From NCBI GenBank assembly GCA_021737145.1, contig JAIPEN010000008.1:1-64000 (forward strand): DNA of 64,000 nt, read 5' to 3'. Shown one piece after another: positions 42,063 through 50,519 of the stretch. The position numbers and the translations under genes were made by a program. Each line of letters opens with the position of its first letter. Position 1 is the first letter of the stretch. The notes under the pieces were generated by a model. That model made no database searches. It saw nothing but the letters and a program-made list of their open reading frames with translations, and was not told the origin of the DNA. This DNA comes from Desulfarculaceae bacterium. Lineage in GTDB: Bacteria; Desulfobacterota; Desulfarculia; Desulfarculales; Desulfarculaceae.

Positions 42063-43352
42063 TTGAGCGAAGCCAAGCAGGATCTGCTGGCCCAGGCCAA
42101 GCGCTACCGCTACCTGATCTGCCTGGTCATTTTCCTCAGCTATCTGCTGGTCTACTTCCACCGCCTCTGCCCGGCGGTGATCGCCCTGGACATCCAGGCC
42201 GACTTCGGGATGAGCGGCACGGTGCTGGGCCTGCTGGGCTCGGCCTACTTCTATCCCTACGCCCTGATGCAGATACCGGTCGGGGTGCTGGCCGACTCCT
42301 GGGGGCCGCGCAAGACCATCTTCGCCTTTTTCCTGGTGGCCGCGGCGGGCTCGGTCCTCATGGGCCTGGCCCCCTCCCTGGGCTGGGCGGTGCTGGGCCG
42401 GGTGATGGTGGGGGCCGGGGTGGCCACGGTGTTCGTGTGCAACTTCAAGCTCCTGTCCCAATGGTTCTGCGCGGAGCGCTTCTTGACCATGGGCGGGGTG
42501 TTCATGGCCGTGGGCGGGGTGGGGGCCCTGACCGCGGGCGCGCCCCTGGCCCTGCTCAGCGACGCCCTGGGCTGGCGGCTCAGCCTGGCCGCGGTGGGCG
42601 GCTTCACCGCCATCATGGCCGCCCTGGTGTGGCTGGTGGTGCGCGACAAGCCCCAGGACAAGGGCTGGCCGGCGGTGAACCCCGAGGCCCAGGACCCCCC
42701 GCCGGTAAAGGCCCCCCTGCTGGCGGGCATCAAGCAGGTGGTCACCTCCAAGCGCTTCTGGCCCCTGAGCCTGTGGGCCTTTTTCGCCACCGGCCTGTCG
42801 TTTGCAATGGGCGGCCTTTGGGGCGGCCCCTACCTCATGCAGGTGCACGGCCTGAGCAAGGCCATGGCCGGGGGGGTGCTCTCCACCTTCTCCCTGTCCC
42901 TGCTCATCGGCAGCCCGGCCATGGGGGTGATGGCCAACCGCTGGGGCCGCAAGCCCATCCTCATGGCCGCCAGCGCCCTGCTCTGCGTGTGCTTCGGTCT
43001 GCTCTACCTGTTCACCGCCAGCATGCCCCTGTGGTTCATCTACGTGGTGTTCTTCTGCCTGGGCGTGGGCGGCGCGGCCACCGGCCCGGTGATGGCCACC
43101 GTGTCCAAGGAGCTGTTCCCGGTGGAGATCGCCGGGACCTCGGTGGGCATGGTCAACCTCTTCCCCTTCCTGGGCGGGGCCCTGTTCCAGGTGGCCATGG
43201 GCGCGGTGCTCTCCTGGGGCGGCGAGGGCGCGGCCGGCGCGCCGGAGACGGCCTACCAGGCCATGTTCCTGTTCACCCTGGCCGGGGCCCTGGCCGCCCT
43301 GGGCATCTCTTTTCTGCTCACCGAGACCAAGCCTCGCGCGCGCTCCCTCTAG
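42063..43352 (+). CDS. MFS transporter
   Basis: The 429-residue protein has 12 predicted transmembrane helices and the MFS loop motif between helices 2 and 3 (GVLADSWGPRKTIF); a matching region in the second half is MANRWGRKPILM. It starts with TTG, with GGAAGGGG upstream inside the end of the TRAP gene. The helix-1 motif YLLVYFHRLCPAVIALDI resembles anion or phosphate-ester and organic-acid carriers. It probably exports or imports a compound related to the IclR operon. Confidence 0.87.
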   Translation: MSEAKQDLLAQAKRYRYLICLVIFLSYLLVYFHRLCPAVIALDIQADFGMSGTVLGLLGSAYFYPYALMQIPVGVLADSWGPRKTIFAFFLVAAAGSVLMGLAPSLGWAVLGRVMVGAGVATVFVCNFKLLSQWFCAERFLTMGGVFMAVGGVGALTAGAPLALLSDALGWRLSLAAVGGFTAIMAALVWLVVRDKPQDKGWPAVNPEAQDPPPVKAPLLAGIKQVVTSKRFWPLSLWAFFATGLSFAMGGLWGGPYLMQVHGLSKAMAGGVLSTFSLSLLIGSPAMGVMANRWGRKPILMAASALLCVCFGLLYLFTASMPLWFIYVVFFCLGVGGAATGPVMATVSKELFPVEIAGTSVGMVNLFPFLGGALFQVAMGAVLSWGGEGAAGAPETAYQAMFLFTLAGALAALGISFLLTETKPRARSL

Positions 43353-43450
43353 GCCCGCCGCACCTTTCGCTCCCGCCATGGCCTATAATTAGGTCAGGAG
43401 GCTGATCGCACCGCGGCGATCGGCCAAACCCGACGGGGAACCCGCGAGCC

Positions 43451-46400
43451 ATGACAGAGCAAAAAGCGCGCCGTTGGCCCTGGATAACGGCAATGGTGAT
43501 ATTGGTGGTGGCCGGATTTTACGCGGCCGCCGGTTTCTGGGGCCTGCCCTACCTGATCAAAAGCAAGCTGCCCGGCGCGGTGCGGGAGCAGACCGGCCAG
43601 GCGGCCAGCCTGGGCCGGGTGAGCTTCAATCCCTTCAGCCTGCGCCTGGAGGCCGAGGACTTCGTGCTGGGCCCGGCCCAGCCCAAGCCCCTGGCCTCGG
43701 TCAAGCGCCTGGTGGTGGATTTGTCGGCGGCCAGCCTGTGGCGCTGGGCCCTGATCTGCGAAGAGCTCACCCTGGATGAGCCCTTCCTCAAGGTCATCCT
43801 GCGGGCCGAAGGCTCCCTTAACCTGGCCCAACTGTCTTCCGCCCAGGCGGCCCCGGCCGTGGCCGACCCGGACAGAGAGCCCTTTCCCTTCCTGCTGAGG
43901 AAGCTCAAGATTCTCAAGGGCAGCTTGTGGTTCCTGCGCGAGCAACAGGGCCGGCCGGGCAAGCTCCGGGTCATTCCCATCGACCTGGAGCTGTCGGACC
44001 TCTCCACCATGCCCGAGCTCTGCGGCCTACCCGCCGAGTGCGGCCCCTTCAACCTCACCGCGGCCAGCCCCCAGGGCGAGCGCCTGATGTGGCGGGGCCG
44101 GCTCAGCCTGAGCCCCTTGGCCTCCAGCGGGCGGGTGAAGCTGGAGGGCTGGAAGCTGGCCACCCTCTACGAGGTGACCCCGGAGATCGCCTCCCTGGCC
44201 CCGCCCCGGGGAGTGCTCGACCTGAGCGCCGCCTATGAAATGGCCCTGAACGGCGGCGGCCTGGACCTGAAGCTGGACCCGGTGGAGCTCAAGCTGCGCC
44301 AGGTGGTGCTGGCCCAGGAAGGGGAGGGCGCCCGCTTGCAGGTGGAGGGGATGGACGCGGCCGGCAAGCTCAGGCTCGACCGGCCGGGCGAAAAATACCG
44401 GCTCCGCCTCGGCGGGCTCAAGGCCTCGCTGCAAAAGCTGAACCTGGGCCGAAAGGGCCAGCCCCCGCTGCTCACCCTGGACGATCTGACGGCCGAGGGC
44501 GGCAGCCTTGACCTGGAGCGGCGCAGCCTGAGTCTGGAGAGCCTCAAGCTGAGCGGCGGACGCGCTTTGGCCGCGTTGGGCAAGGACGGCAAGCTTAACT
44601 GGAACGGCCTGCTGCCCGCGAAAAAGGCCGCCCAACAGGCCAAGGCCCCGGCCGCCCCGGCCAAGGCGGGACCGGGCTGGAAGCTGAGCCTGAAGCGGGC
44701 CTCCCTGGACGGCTACGGCCTGCATTTCAGCGACCAGAGCGGAAGCGAGCCCGCCGAGCTGGAGCTGAACCAGCTCAAGTTGGGCCTGGACAACCTGGCC
44801 TGGCCCCTGGCCGAGCCCTGGCCCTTCAGCCTGGAGGGCAATCTGGCCAGCGGCGGCAAGGTTGCGGCCAAGGGCAAGCTGATCTCCCTGGCCCCGGACC
44901 TGGAGGCCGAGTACGCGCTGGAGGCCGTGAACCTCAAGCCCCTGCAGCCCTACCTGGCGCGGGTGGCCGAGGCCCGCCTGGCCGAGGGCGGATTCAGCAG
45001 CCGGGGGCGCCTGGCCCTGGGCAAGCCCGCCAAGGGCAAGGGCCTGACCCTGGAGGCGCGGGCCTCCCTGAGCGGGCTCAGCCTGCGGGAGCTGGACGGC
45101 GAAGACGAGTTGTTGGGCCTGGACACCCTCGCCACGCAGTCGCTCAGCTTCGAGCTCGAGCCGGCCAGCCTGAGCGTGGAGCGGGCCGACCTGTCCGGGC
45201 CGCGCTTCAAGGTGGTGATCGGCCCCAAGGGCGAGATCAACCTGGCCCAGAAGATCAAGGGCGGCGAGGGGAGCGGCCCGGCCCCGGCCGAGGACGGCAA
45301 GGCTGCAAAAAAGCCCGCCTTGGCCTTCCAGCTCGGGGTGCTCAACATCAGCGGGGGCAAGCTGGACTTTTCGGACCTGAGCCTGGAGCCCAAGTTTTCC
45401 TCCATCGTGCGCGACCTTCGGGGCAGCGCCCGCGACGTGGGCAACCAGGTGTCCTCGAGCATGCCCCTCAGGCTGCGGGGAAGGGTGGACCGCTACGGCC
45501 AGGCCAAGATCGCCGGCCGCCTGCTACCCCTGGACCCGGCCTCCCGCTCCCGCCTGAAAATGGACTTCGAGAACCTGGACCTGCACCACCTGAGCCCCTA
45601 TGCCGCCAAGTTCGCCGGATGGCGCATCAAGGAAGGCAAGCTCTACCTGGAGATGGACTACCGCCTGGAGAACCAGCGCCTGGTGGGGAGCAACCAGGTG
45701 CTCATCAAGGACCTGGTGCTGGGCGAAAAGATCGACGAGCCCGGCGCGCCCAACCTGCCCCTGGACCTGGCCGTGGCCCTGCTCAAGGACTCGCGGGGAC
45801 GCATCGAGATCGCGGTGCCCATCAGCGGCGACCTCAGCGACCCCCAGGTGTCGGTGAGCGGGCTCCTCGGCGCGGCCCTGGGCAACCTGGCGAGCAAGGT
45901 GATCACCGCGCCCTTCTCCCTGCTGGCCAACCTGGTGGGGGCAGGCGGCGAGGAGCTGGATCGGGTGGACTTCGATCCGGGCAGCCACCGGGTGGCCCCT
46001 CCCCAGGAGGAGAAGCTGGCCAAGCTGGCCCAGGCCATGAAAAAGCGGCCCCAGCTCAAGCTGGAGATATCCGGCGGCTTCAACCCCGGCCTGGACGGCC
46101 CGGCCCTCAAGCGGCGGTCCCTGGTGGCCGAGCTGACCAAGATGAGCGGCCAGGAGGTGGCGGGGCGCACCCAAAAGCGGGTGTCGCTGAGCAGCGCGGC
46201 GGCGGGGCGCTCCATCGAGGCCCTGTATCTCAAGCGCTACTCCCGGAGCGAGCTGGACCGGCTCAAGCGCGAGGTGGCGGCCACCCCCGGCCGCGACGGC
46301 AAAAAGCGCGGCGCAAAGCGCCTGGCCACGGCCCAGCGGCGGGCCATGTTCCGCGCCTTGCTCAAGAAACAGCCCCTGGACCCCGCCCGGCTCACCGAGC

Positions 46401-46552
46401 TGGCCGGGCAACGGGCCTCGGCGGCGGCCAAGCTGCTCACCGGCAGGTACGGGCTGCCTCCCGGCCGCCTGGCCGTGAGCCCGCCCAGGGAGCAGCCGCC
46501 CGGCGAGGACAAGACCGTGCCCAGCCCCCTGAGCCTGGCCAGCGGGGAATAG
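43451..46552 (+). CDS. AsmA-like protein (DUF748), 1033 residues
   Basis: The protein has one N-terminal membrane anchor (WITAMVILVVAGFYAAAGF) and a long periplasmic part of beta-rich repeats typical of AsmA/DUF748 proteins: SFNPFSLRLEAEDFVLG near the start, and LRGRVDRYGQAKIAGRLLPLDP and SGDLSDPQVSVSGL in the last third. The AsmA group is thought to form elongated bridges that move lipids between the two membranes. About 200 C-terminal residues are charged and helical. The gene is monocistronic and ends before a terminator shared with the convergent uraA gene. Confidence 0.85.
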   Translation: MTEQKARRWPWITAMVILVVAGFYAAAGFWGLPYLIKSKLPGAVREQTGQAASLGRVSFNPFSLRLEAEDFVLGPAQPKPLASVKRLVVDLSAASLWRWALICEELTLDEPFLKVILRAEGSLNLAQLSSAQAAPAVADPDREPFPFLLRKLKILKGSLWFLREQQGRPGKLRVIPIDLELSDLSTMPELCGLPAECGPFNLTAASPQGERLMWRGRLSLSPLASSGRVKLEGWKLATLYEVTPEIASLAPPRGVLDLSAAYEMALNGGGLDLKLDPVELKLRQVVLAQEGEGARLQVEGMDAAGKLRLDRPGEKYRLRLGGLKASLQKLNLGRKGQPPLLTLDDLTAEGGSLDLERRSLSLESLKLSGGRALAALGKDGKLNWNGLLPAKKAAQQAKAPAAPAKAGPGWKLSLKRASLDGYGLHFSDQSGSEPAELELNQLKLGLDNLAWPLAEPWPFSLEGNLASGGKVAAKGKLISLAPDLEAEYALEAVNLKPLQPYLARVAEARLAEGGFSSRGRLALGKPAKGKGLTLEARASLSGLSLRELDGEDELLGLDTLATQSLSFELEPASLSVERADLSGPRFKVVIGPKGEINLAQKIKGGEGSGPAPAEDGKAAKKPALAFQLGVLNISGGKLDFSDLSLEPKFSSIVRDLRGSARDVGNQVSSSMPLRLRGRVDRYGQAKIAGRLLPLDPASRSRLKMDFENLDLHHLSPYAAKFAGWRIKEGKLYLEMDYRLENQRLVGSNQVLIKDLVLGEKIDEPGAPNLPLDLAVALLKDSRGRIEIAVPISGDLSDPQVSVSGLLGAALGNLASKVITAPFSLLANLVGAGGEELDRVDFDPGSHRVAPPQEEKLAKLAQAMKKRPQLKLEISGGFNPGLDGPALKRRSLVAELTKMSGQEVAGRTQKRVSLSSAAAGRSIEALYLKRYSRSELDRLKREVAATPGRDGKKRGAKRLATAQRRAMFRALLKKQPLDPARLTELAGQRASAAAKLLTGRYGLPPGRLAVSPPREQPPGEDKTVPSPLSLASGE

Positions 46553-46567
46553 GCCGCGGCGCCAGCG

Positions 46568-46591
46568 AAAAAACGGGCCCCTCGGGGCCCG
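46568..46591 (-). terminator. Rho-independent terminator of upp-uraA
   Basis: On the minus strand CGGGCCCC and GGGGCCCG form an 8-bp stem with a GA loop, followed by TTTTTT. It lies 15 bp after the uraA stop codon. Confidence 0.8.
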
Positions 46592-46605
46592 GCTCGGGTG
46601 CACCG

Positions 46606-47907
46606 TCAGTCCATGAGCACCCTTTCGGGCTGCTTTTGGGCGTCGCGGTCGCACAGGGCCGCGTCGGCCTCCTTGCGTCCGGGCAACACCAGGTTGAGCA
46701 CCACCCCCAGCACCCCGGCCAGGCCGATGCCGGCCAGTTTGAAGCTGCCCAGGGGCAGGGCCATGCCGCCGGTGCCGAAGATGACGATCAGGGCCACGAT
46801 GGTCAGGTTGCGCGGGTTCATCAGGTCGTGGCCGGCCCGCACCAGGGTGTTGATGCCCACCACCATGATGGCCCCGAACAAGAGCACCATGATCCCCCCC
46901 ATGACCGGGGTGGGGATGGTGAGCAGAAAGGCGCCCAGCTTGCCCACAAAGGCCAGGGCCACGGCCACGATGGCCGCCCAGGTCATGATGGCCGGGTTGA
47001 AGGCCCGGGTCAGGGCCACCGCGCCGGTCACCTCGCTATAGGTGGTGTTGGGCGGGCCGCCCAAAAAGGCGGCCAGGCTGGTGGCCAGGCCGTCGCCCAG
47101 CATGGTGTTCTTGATGCCCGGATCCTTCAGGTAATCCCGCCCGGTTATGCCCCCGATGGCCAGCACGTCGCCGAAGTGCTCGATGGCCGGGGCGATGGCG
47201 ATGGGCACGATGTAGAGGATGGCCTCCAGGTTCCAGGCGGGCATCACGAACTCCGGCACCGCGATCCAGGGCGCGGCCTTGAGCTCCGCGAAGTCGACCA
47301 GGCCCAGGATGAGCGACAGGCCGTAGCCGGACCCGATGCCCACCAGGATGGGCACCAGCTTTAGCCAGCCCCTGCCCAGCAGGGACACCCCGATGGTCAC
47401 CGCCAGGGAGAACAGGCTGATGACCAGGGCCAGGTTCTGGGGGTAGAGGGCCTTGGCCCCGTCGCCGGTTTTGCCCAGGGCCATGTTCACCGCCACCGGG
47501 GCCAGGATCAGGCCGATGACCATGATCACCGGGCCGGTGACCACCGGAGGCAGCACCCGCTTGAGTATCTCCACCCCGCCGATGCGCACCACGAAGCTGA
47601 TGATCACGTAGAGCACGCCGGCCGCGGCCAGGCCGCAGAGGGTGCCCGGAACCCCCCAGGTCTGGGTGCCGTAGATGATCGGCGCGATGAAGGCGAAGGA
47701 CGAGGCCAGAAACACCGGCACCTTGCCCCGGGTGATCACCTGGAACAGCAGGGTGCCCACCCCGGCGGTGAACAGGGCCACGTTGGGGTTGAGGCCGGTG
47801 AGCAGAGGCACCAGCACCAGGGCCCCGAAGGCCACGAAAAGCATCTGGGCCCCCAGCACCGCCCCCTTGGCGGAAAAGCGATACTCAGGGGTGGAAAAGT
47901 GGCTCAT
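46606..47907 (-). CDS. uraA: Uracil permease (NCS2/UraA family)
   Basis: The 433-residue membrane protein has about 14 hydrophobic segments. NCS2 features are FVAFGALVLVPLLTGL in the first helix, PPVVTGPVIMVIGL, the substrate/proton-binding region AIEHFGDVLAIGGITGRDY, and FLGGPPNTTYSEVTGAVALTR. UraA imports uracil with protons. The gene follows upp by 33 bp, forming the classic uracil salvage operon, and ends in a strong terminator. Confidence 0.93.
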   Translation of the reverse strand: MSHFSTPEYRFSAKGAVLGAQMLFVAFGALVLVPLLTGLNPNVALFTAGVGTLLFQVITRGKVPVFLASSFAFIAPIIYGTQTWGVPGTLCGLAAAGVLYVIISFVVRIGGVEILKRVLPPVVTGPVIMVIGLILAPVAVNMALGKTGDGAKALYPQNLALVISLFSLAVTIGVSLLGRGWLKLVPILVGIGSGYGLSLILGLVDFAELKAAPWIAVPEFVMPAWNLEAILYIVPIAIAPAIEHFGDVLAIGGITGRDYLKDPGIKNTMLGDGLATSLAAFLGGPPNTTYSEVTGAVALTRAFNPAIMTWAAIVAVALAFVGKLGAFLLTIPTPVMGGIMVLLFGAIMVVGINTLVRAGHDLMNPRNLTIVALIVIFGTGGMALPLGSFKLAGIGLAGVLGVVLNLVLPGRKEADAALCDRDAQKQPERVLMD

Positions 47908-47940
47908 GCGCCCGCTCCCATATATAAGGTTGTCGCCGAC

Positions 47941-48567
47941 CTACTTGGTGCCGAAAATCTTGTCGCCCGCGTCGCCCAGGCCGGGCAGGATGTAGCCGTT
48001 TTCGTCCAGGCGCTCATCCACCGCCGCGGTGTATATCTCCACGTCCGGGTGGGCCGCCTCCACCGCGGCGATGCCCTCGGGCGCGGCCACCAGGAAGATG
48101 CCCCGGATCTGGTCCGCCCCGGCCTGTTTCAGCAGATCGATGGTGGCGATGAGGGTGCCGCCGGTGGCCAGCATGGGGTCCAGGATCAGGGCCATGCGGT
48201 GCTTCATCTGCTTGGCCAGCTTCACGTAGTACTGCACCGGCTTGAGGGTCTGCTCGTCGCGGAAAAAGCCCACCACGCTCACCTTGGCCCCGGGGATCAT
48301 TTCCAGCACCCCGTCCATGAGCCCCAGGCCGGCCCGGAGGATGGGCACCACGGTGATCTTCTTGCCCTTGATCTCCTCCACCTGAACCTTGCCCGCCCAG
48401 CCCCGGATGGTCTTGGGCTCGGTGGTCAGGTCCTTGGTGGCCTCGTAGGTGAGCAGCAGGCTGATCTCGCTGGCCAGGGCCCGGAAGCTGGAGGTGGACA
48501 GGTCGTGCTTGCGCAGGATGCCCAGCTTGTGACGCACCAGGGGGTGATCCACGACAAATACCGGCAA
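47941..48567 (-). CDS. upp: Uracil phosphoribosyltransferase
   Basis: The 208-residue protein has the full Upp pattern: [37 protein letters not shown], the PRPP loop [17 protein letters not shown] and the uracil-binding [16 protein letters not shown]. It makes UMP from uracil and PRPP. I start at TTG (48567) because AAAGGAGG lies 5 nt before it and because this gives the normal family length; an ATG 13 codons upstream would place that ribosome binding site inside the gene. It is the first gene of the upp-uraA operon. Confidence 0.95.
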   Translation of the reverse strand: MPVFVVDHPLVRHKLGILRKHDLSTSSFRALASEISLLLTYEATKDLTTEPKTIRGWAGKVQVEEIKGKKITVVPILRAGLGLMDGVLEMIPGAKVSVVGFFRDEQTLKPVQYYVKLAKQMKHRMALILDPMLATGGTLIATIDLLKQAGADQIRGIFLVAAPEGIAAVEAAHPDVEIYTAAVDERLDENGYILPGLGDAGDKIFGTK

Positions 48568-48737
48568 GAGGGCCTCCTTTGGCAGGGAAACGAAGCAGCT
48601 ACCCATTTCTAATGGGCCGGGGCCGGGGGGTCAACCAAGTATTTGCGGCCCGGCCGGAGGCGGAGCCACAAAGGCCTTGCCCCGGGGGGCGCTCCCGTGC
48701 TTTGTAGGGGATGCCCTCAACCAGCGCGGGAGGCCTT

Positions 48738-49208
48738 ATGAGCATCAACAGCATCCTGGAGATAGTCCGCTGGGCCGGAGTGGGCCTGGGGGTGTTTTTG
48801 GCCAACCTCTGGGGCGGCACGCCCCAGGCCCAGTTCAGCCTGGTGTGCTTTTGGACCGTGGCGCCGGTGGCCGGGCTCACCGGCATCGAGAGCCTCTTCC
48901 TGGGCCAACGGGCCGCCGAGCAATCGGGCTACGGGGCCGGGGGCGCGGCCTACCAGCGCCAGTCCGGCCTGAACAACCTGGCCCTGGCCCTGGCCTGCCT
49001 GCTGGCCTATGCCCTGGGCTGGGGGCTCATGGCCCAGGCCGCCCTGATGAGCACGCTGCTGATCTTCCTGTGCCTGTCCGCGGCCAACCACGCCTACAGC
49101 GCCTTCAAGGAAAACAACCTCAGGCCCAAGAACCTGCTGCGCCCGTTGCTCACCGCCCTGCTCTTGGCCGTGACCCTGCCCTACATGATCGCCGCCCTGG
49201 CCGCCTAG
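48738..49208 (+). CDS. Small integral membrane protein, unknown
   Basis: The 156-residue protein has four predicted transmembrane helices (about 8-22, 37-53, 83-118 as two, and 135-153). A conserved-looking feature is AANHAYSAFKE in the loop before the last helix. It resembles DUF6790-type membrane proteins, but I am not certain. GGGAGG precedes the ATG. It has no operon partner: the upp gene is divergent and the next gene is 400 bp away. Confidence 0.65.
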   Translation: MSINSILEIVRWAGVGLGVFLANLWGGTPQAQFSLVCFWTVAPVAGLTGIESLFLGQRAAEQSGYGAGGAAYQRQSGLNNLALALACLLAYALGWGLMAQAALMSTLLIFLCLSAANHAYSAFKENNLRPKNLLRPLLTALLLAVTLPYMIAALAA

Positions 49209-49618
49209 AATAAAAAAGGCCGGCCAGCCCCCGCCGCCAGTGGGCCCTGGCCCCGGCCACGGTGCTTTTCGCCTTCCCGGCCCGCTATCCTTCCTCTTTC
49301 TGAGCCCCCTTTGCATCGGAAATACGGCGGGATAAGTTAATCCCCTAATAGTTATTACCTATTTGACACCAGCCTCCCTCAAGGCTAGCTTTGACTATCC
49401 CTAGAACCAGAAGGCGCCGTAGCATGAGATTTTATTTGGGATTCACCTGAGAAACGCCCCGGCAAGCCGCCCGGTCTTGGCGGGCAGGTGGGTTCCATGG
49501 AGTCTGAAGCCCTCGGTTTCCTTGACCATGCCCCCCCAGCCCCCACCCTTTCCCGAACCGGCCGGCAGGCAACGGGCGGTCCGCCCCTGAGGATGGGATC
49601 CCCCTGGGAGGTGGGTAT
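49209..49618. other. Intergenic region with possible structured leader
   Basis: No gene is visible. TTGACA at 49363-49368 with TAGCTT 17 bp downstream is a weak promoter candidate for the MvhD/HdrD operon. The stretch 49444-49490 can form a nested hairpin: CACCTG pairs with CAGGTG, and CCGCC with GGCGG inside it. It could be a 5' leader element, but matches no riboswitch class that I recognise. Confidence 0.3.
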
Positions 49619-50068
49619 ATGCCCGACAATTACGAGCCCAAGATCCTGGCTTATTGCTGCCAGTGGTGCTCCTATGCCGCCGCCGACCTGGCGGGCAGCA
49701 TGCGCCTGCAATACCCGGCCAACGTGCGCATCGTCCGGGTGCCCTGCACCGGGCGGGTGGACCTGCTGCACATGCTAAAGGCCTTCGAGGACGGAGCCGA
49801 CGGGGTGTTCCTCTCCGGCTGCCTGCTGGATGACTGCCACTACGTCAACGGCAACTACAAGGCCCAAAAGCGGGTGACCGAGGGCAAAAAGATCCTGGAG
49901 CAGATCGGGGTGGAGCCCGAGCGCCTTGAGATGTTTTTCAACTCCTCGGCCATGGGGCCCCAGTTCGCCACAACTTGCATCGACTTCACCGGGCGCATCC
50001 GGGAGCTGGGACCGCTCTACCCCCAGGCGCCGCCGGAGGCCCAGGTTCTGGAGGCCAGTCATGGCTGA
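49619..50068 (+). CDS. MvhD/FlpD-type iron-sulfur electron transfer subunit 1
   Basis: The 149-residue protein matches the MvhD family: CCQWCSYAAADLAG near the start, VRVPCTGRVDLLHML, and GVFLSGCLLDDCHYVNGN. Conserved cysteines bind a [2Fe-2S] cluster. In methanogens and sulfate reducers MvhD passes electrons from hydrogenase or formate dehydrogenase to heterodisulfide reductase. Here it is followed by a second MvhD-like gene overlapping by 8 nt and by an HdrD-like gene. Compared with its neighbour the motif GCHPGDCHY is altered to GCLLDDCHY. Confidence 0.88.
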   Translation: MPDNYEPKILAYCCQWCSYAAADLAGSMRLQYPANVRIVRVPCTGRVDLLHMLKAFEDGADGVFLSGCLLDDCHYVNGNYKAQKRVTEGKKILEQIGVEPERLEMFFNSSAMGPQFATTCIDFTGRIRELGPLYPQAPPEAQVLEASHG

Positions 50069-50519
50069 GTTCGAACCGCTGATCGCGGCCTTTTTCTGCA
50101 ACTGGTGCACCTACGGCGGGGCGGACCTGGCCGGGGTGAGCCGCCTGCAATATCCCCCCAACATCCGGGTGGTGCGCCTGCCCTGCACCGGCCGCCTGGA
50201 CCCCAAGTTCATCCTGGCCGCCTTCCGGCAGGGGGTGGACGGGGTGTGGGTGAGCGGCTGTCACCCCGGAGACTGCCACTACATCGAGGGCAACCTCTAC
50301 GCCCGCCGCCGTTTCACCATTTTCAAGAAACTTTTGGAATACATCGGCTTGGAGCCCGGCCGGCTGCACTTCTCCTGGATCTCCTCGGCCGAGGCCACCA
50401 AGTTCCAGCAGACGGTGATCGAGGTCACCGAGGCGGTCAAGGCCCTGGGCCCGGCCCGCCGTCTGAACAAAATGATAATCCCGGGGCCCAAGGCGGCCCT
50501 AGCCAAGGCAGGTGAATAA
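50061..50519 (+). CDS. MvhD/FlpD-type iron-sulfur electron transfer subunit 2
   Basis: This 152-residue paralogue of the preceding protein has FFCNWCTYGGADLAG, VVRLPCTGRLDPKFIL and the standard GCHPGDCHYIEGN. The ATG lies 8 nt inside the preceding gene, and its stop overlaps the next ATG (TAATG), so all three genes are translationally coupled. Two different MvhD subunits with one HdrD-like protein suggest an electron-transfer complex with two entry branches or a heterodimeric MvhD. Confidence 0.88.
   Translation: MAEFEPLIAAFFCNWCTYGGADLAGVSRLQYPPNIRVVRLPCTGRLDPKFILAAFRQGVDGVWVSGCHPGDCHYIEGNLYARRRFTIFKKLLEYIGLEPGRLHFSWISSAEATKFQQTVIEVTEAVKALGPARRLNKMIIPGPKAALAKAGE

Noticed and set aside
40661-43405. 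A 914-codon frame overlapping the TRAP and MFS genes
   Set aside because: It is a Gly/Arg/His-rich shadow frame produced by high GC; the TRAP and MFS proteins in the other frame are clearly real.
49441-49500. TPP riboswitch, suggested by CTGAGA
   Set aside because: The second conserved TPP half and the surrounding stems are absent, and the downstream genes have no link to thiamine.
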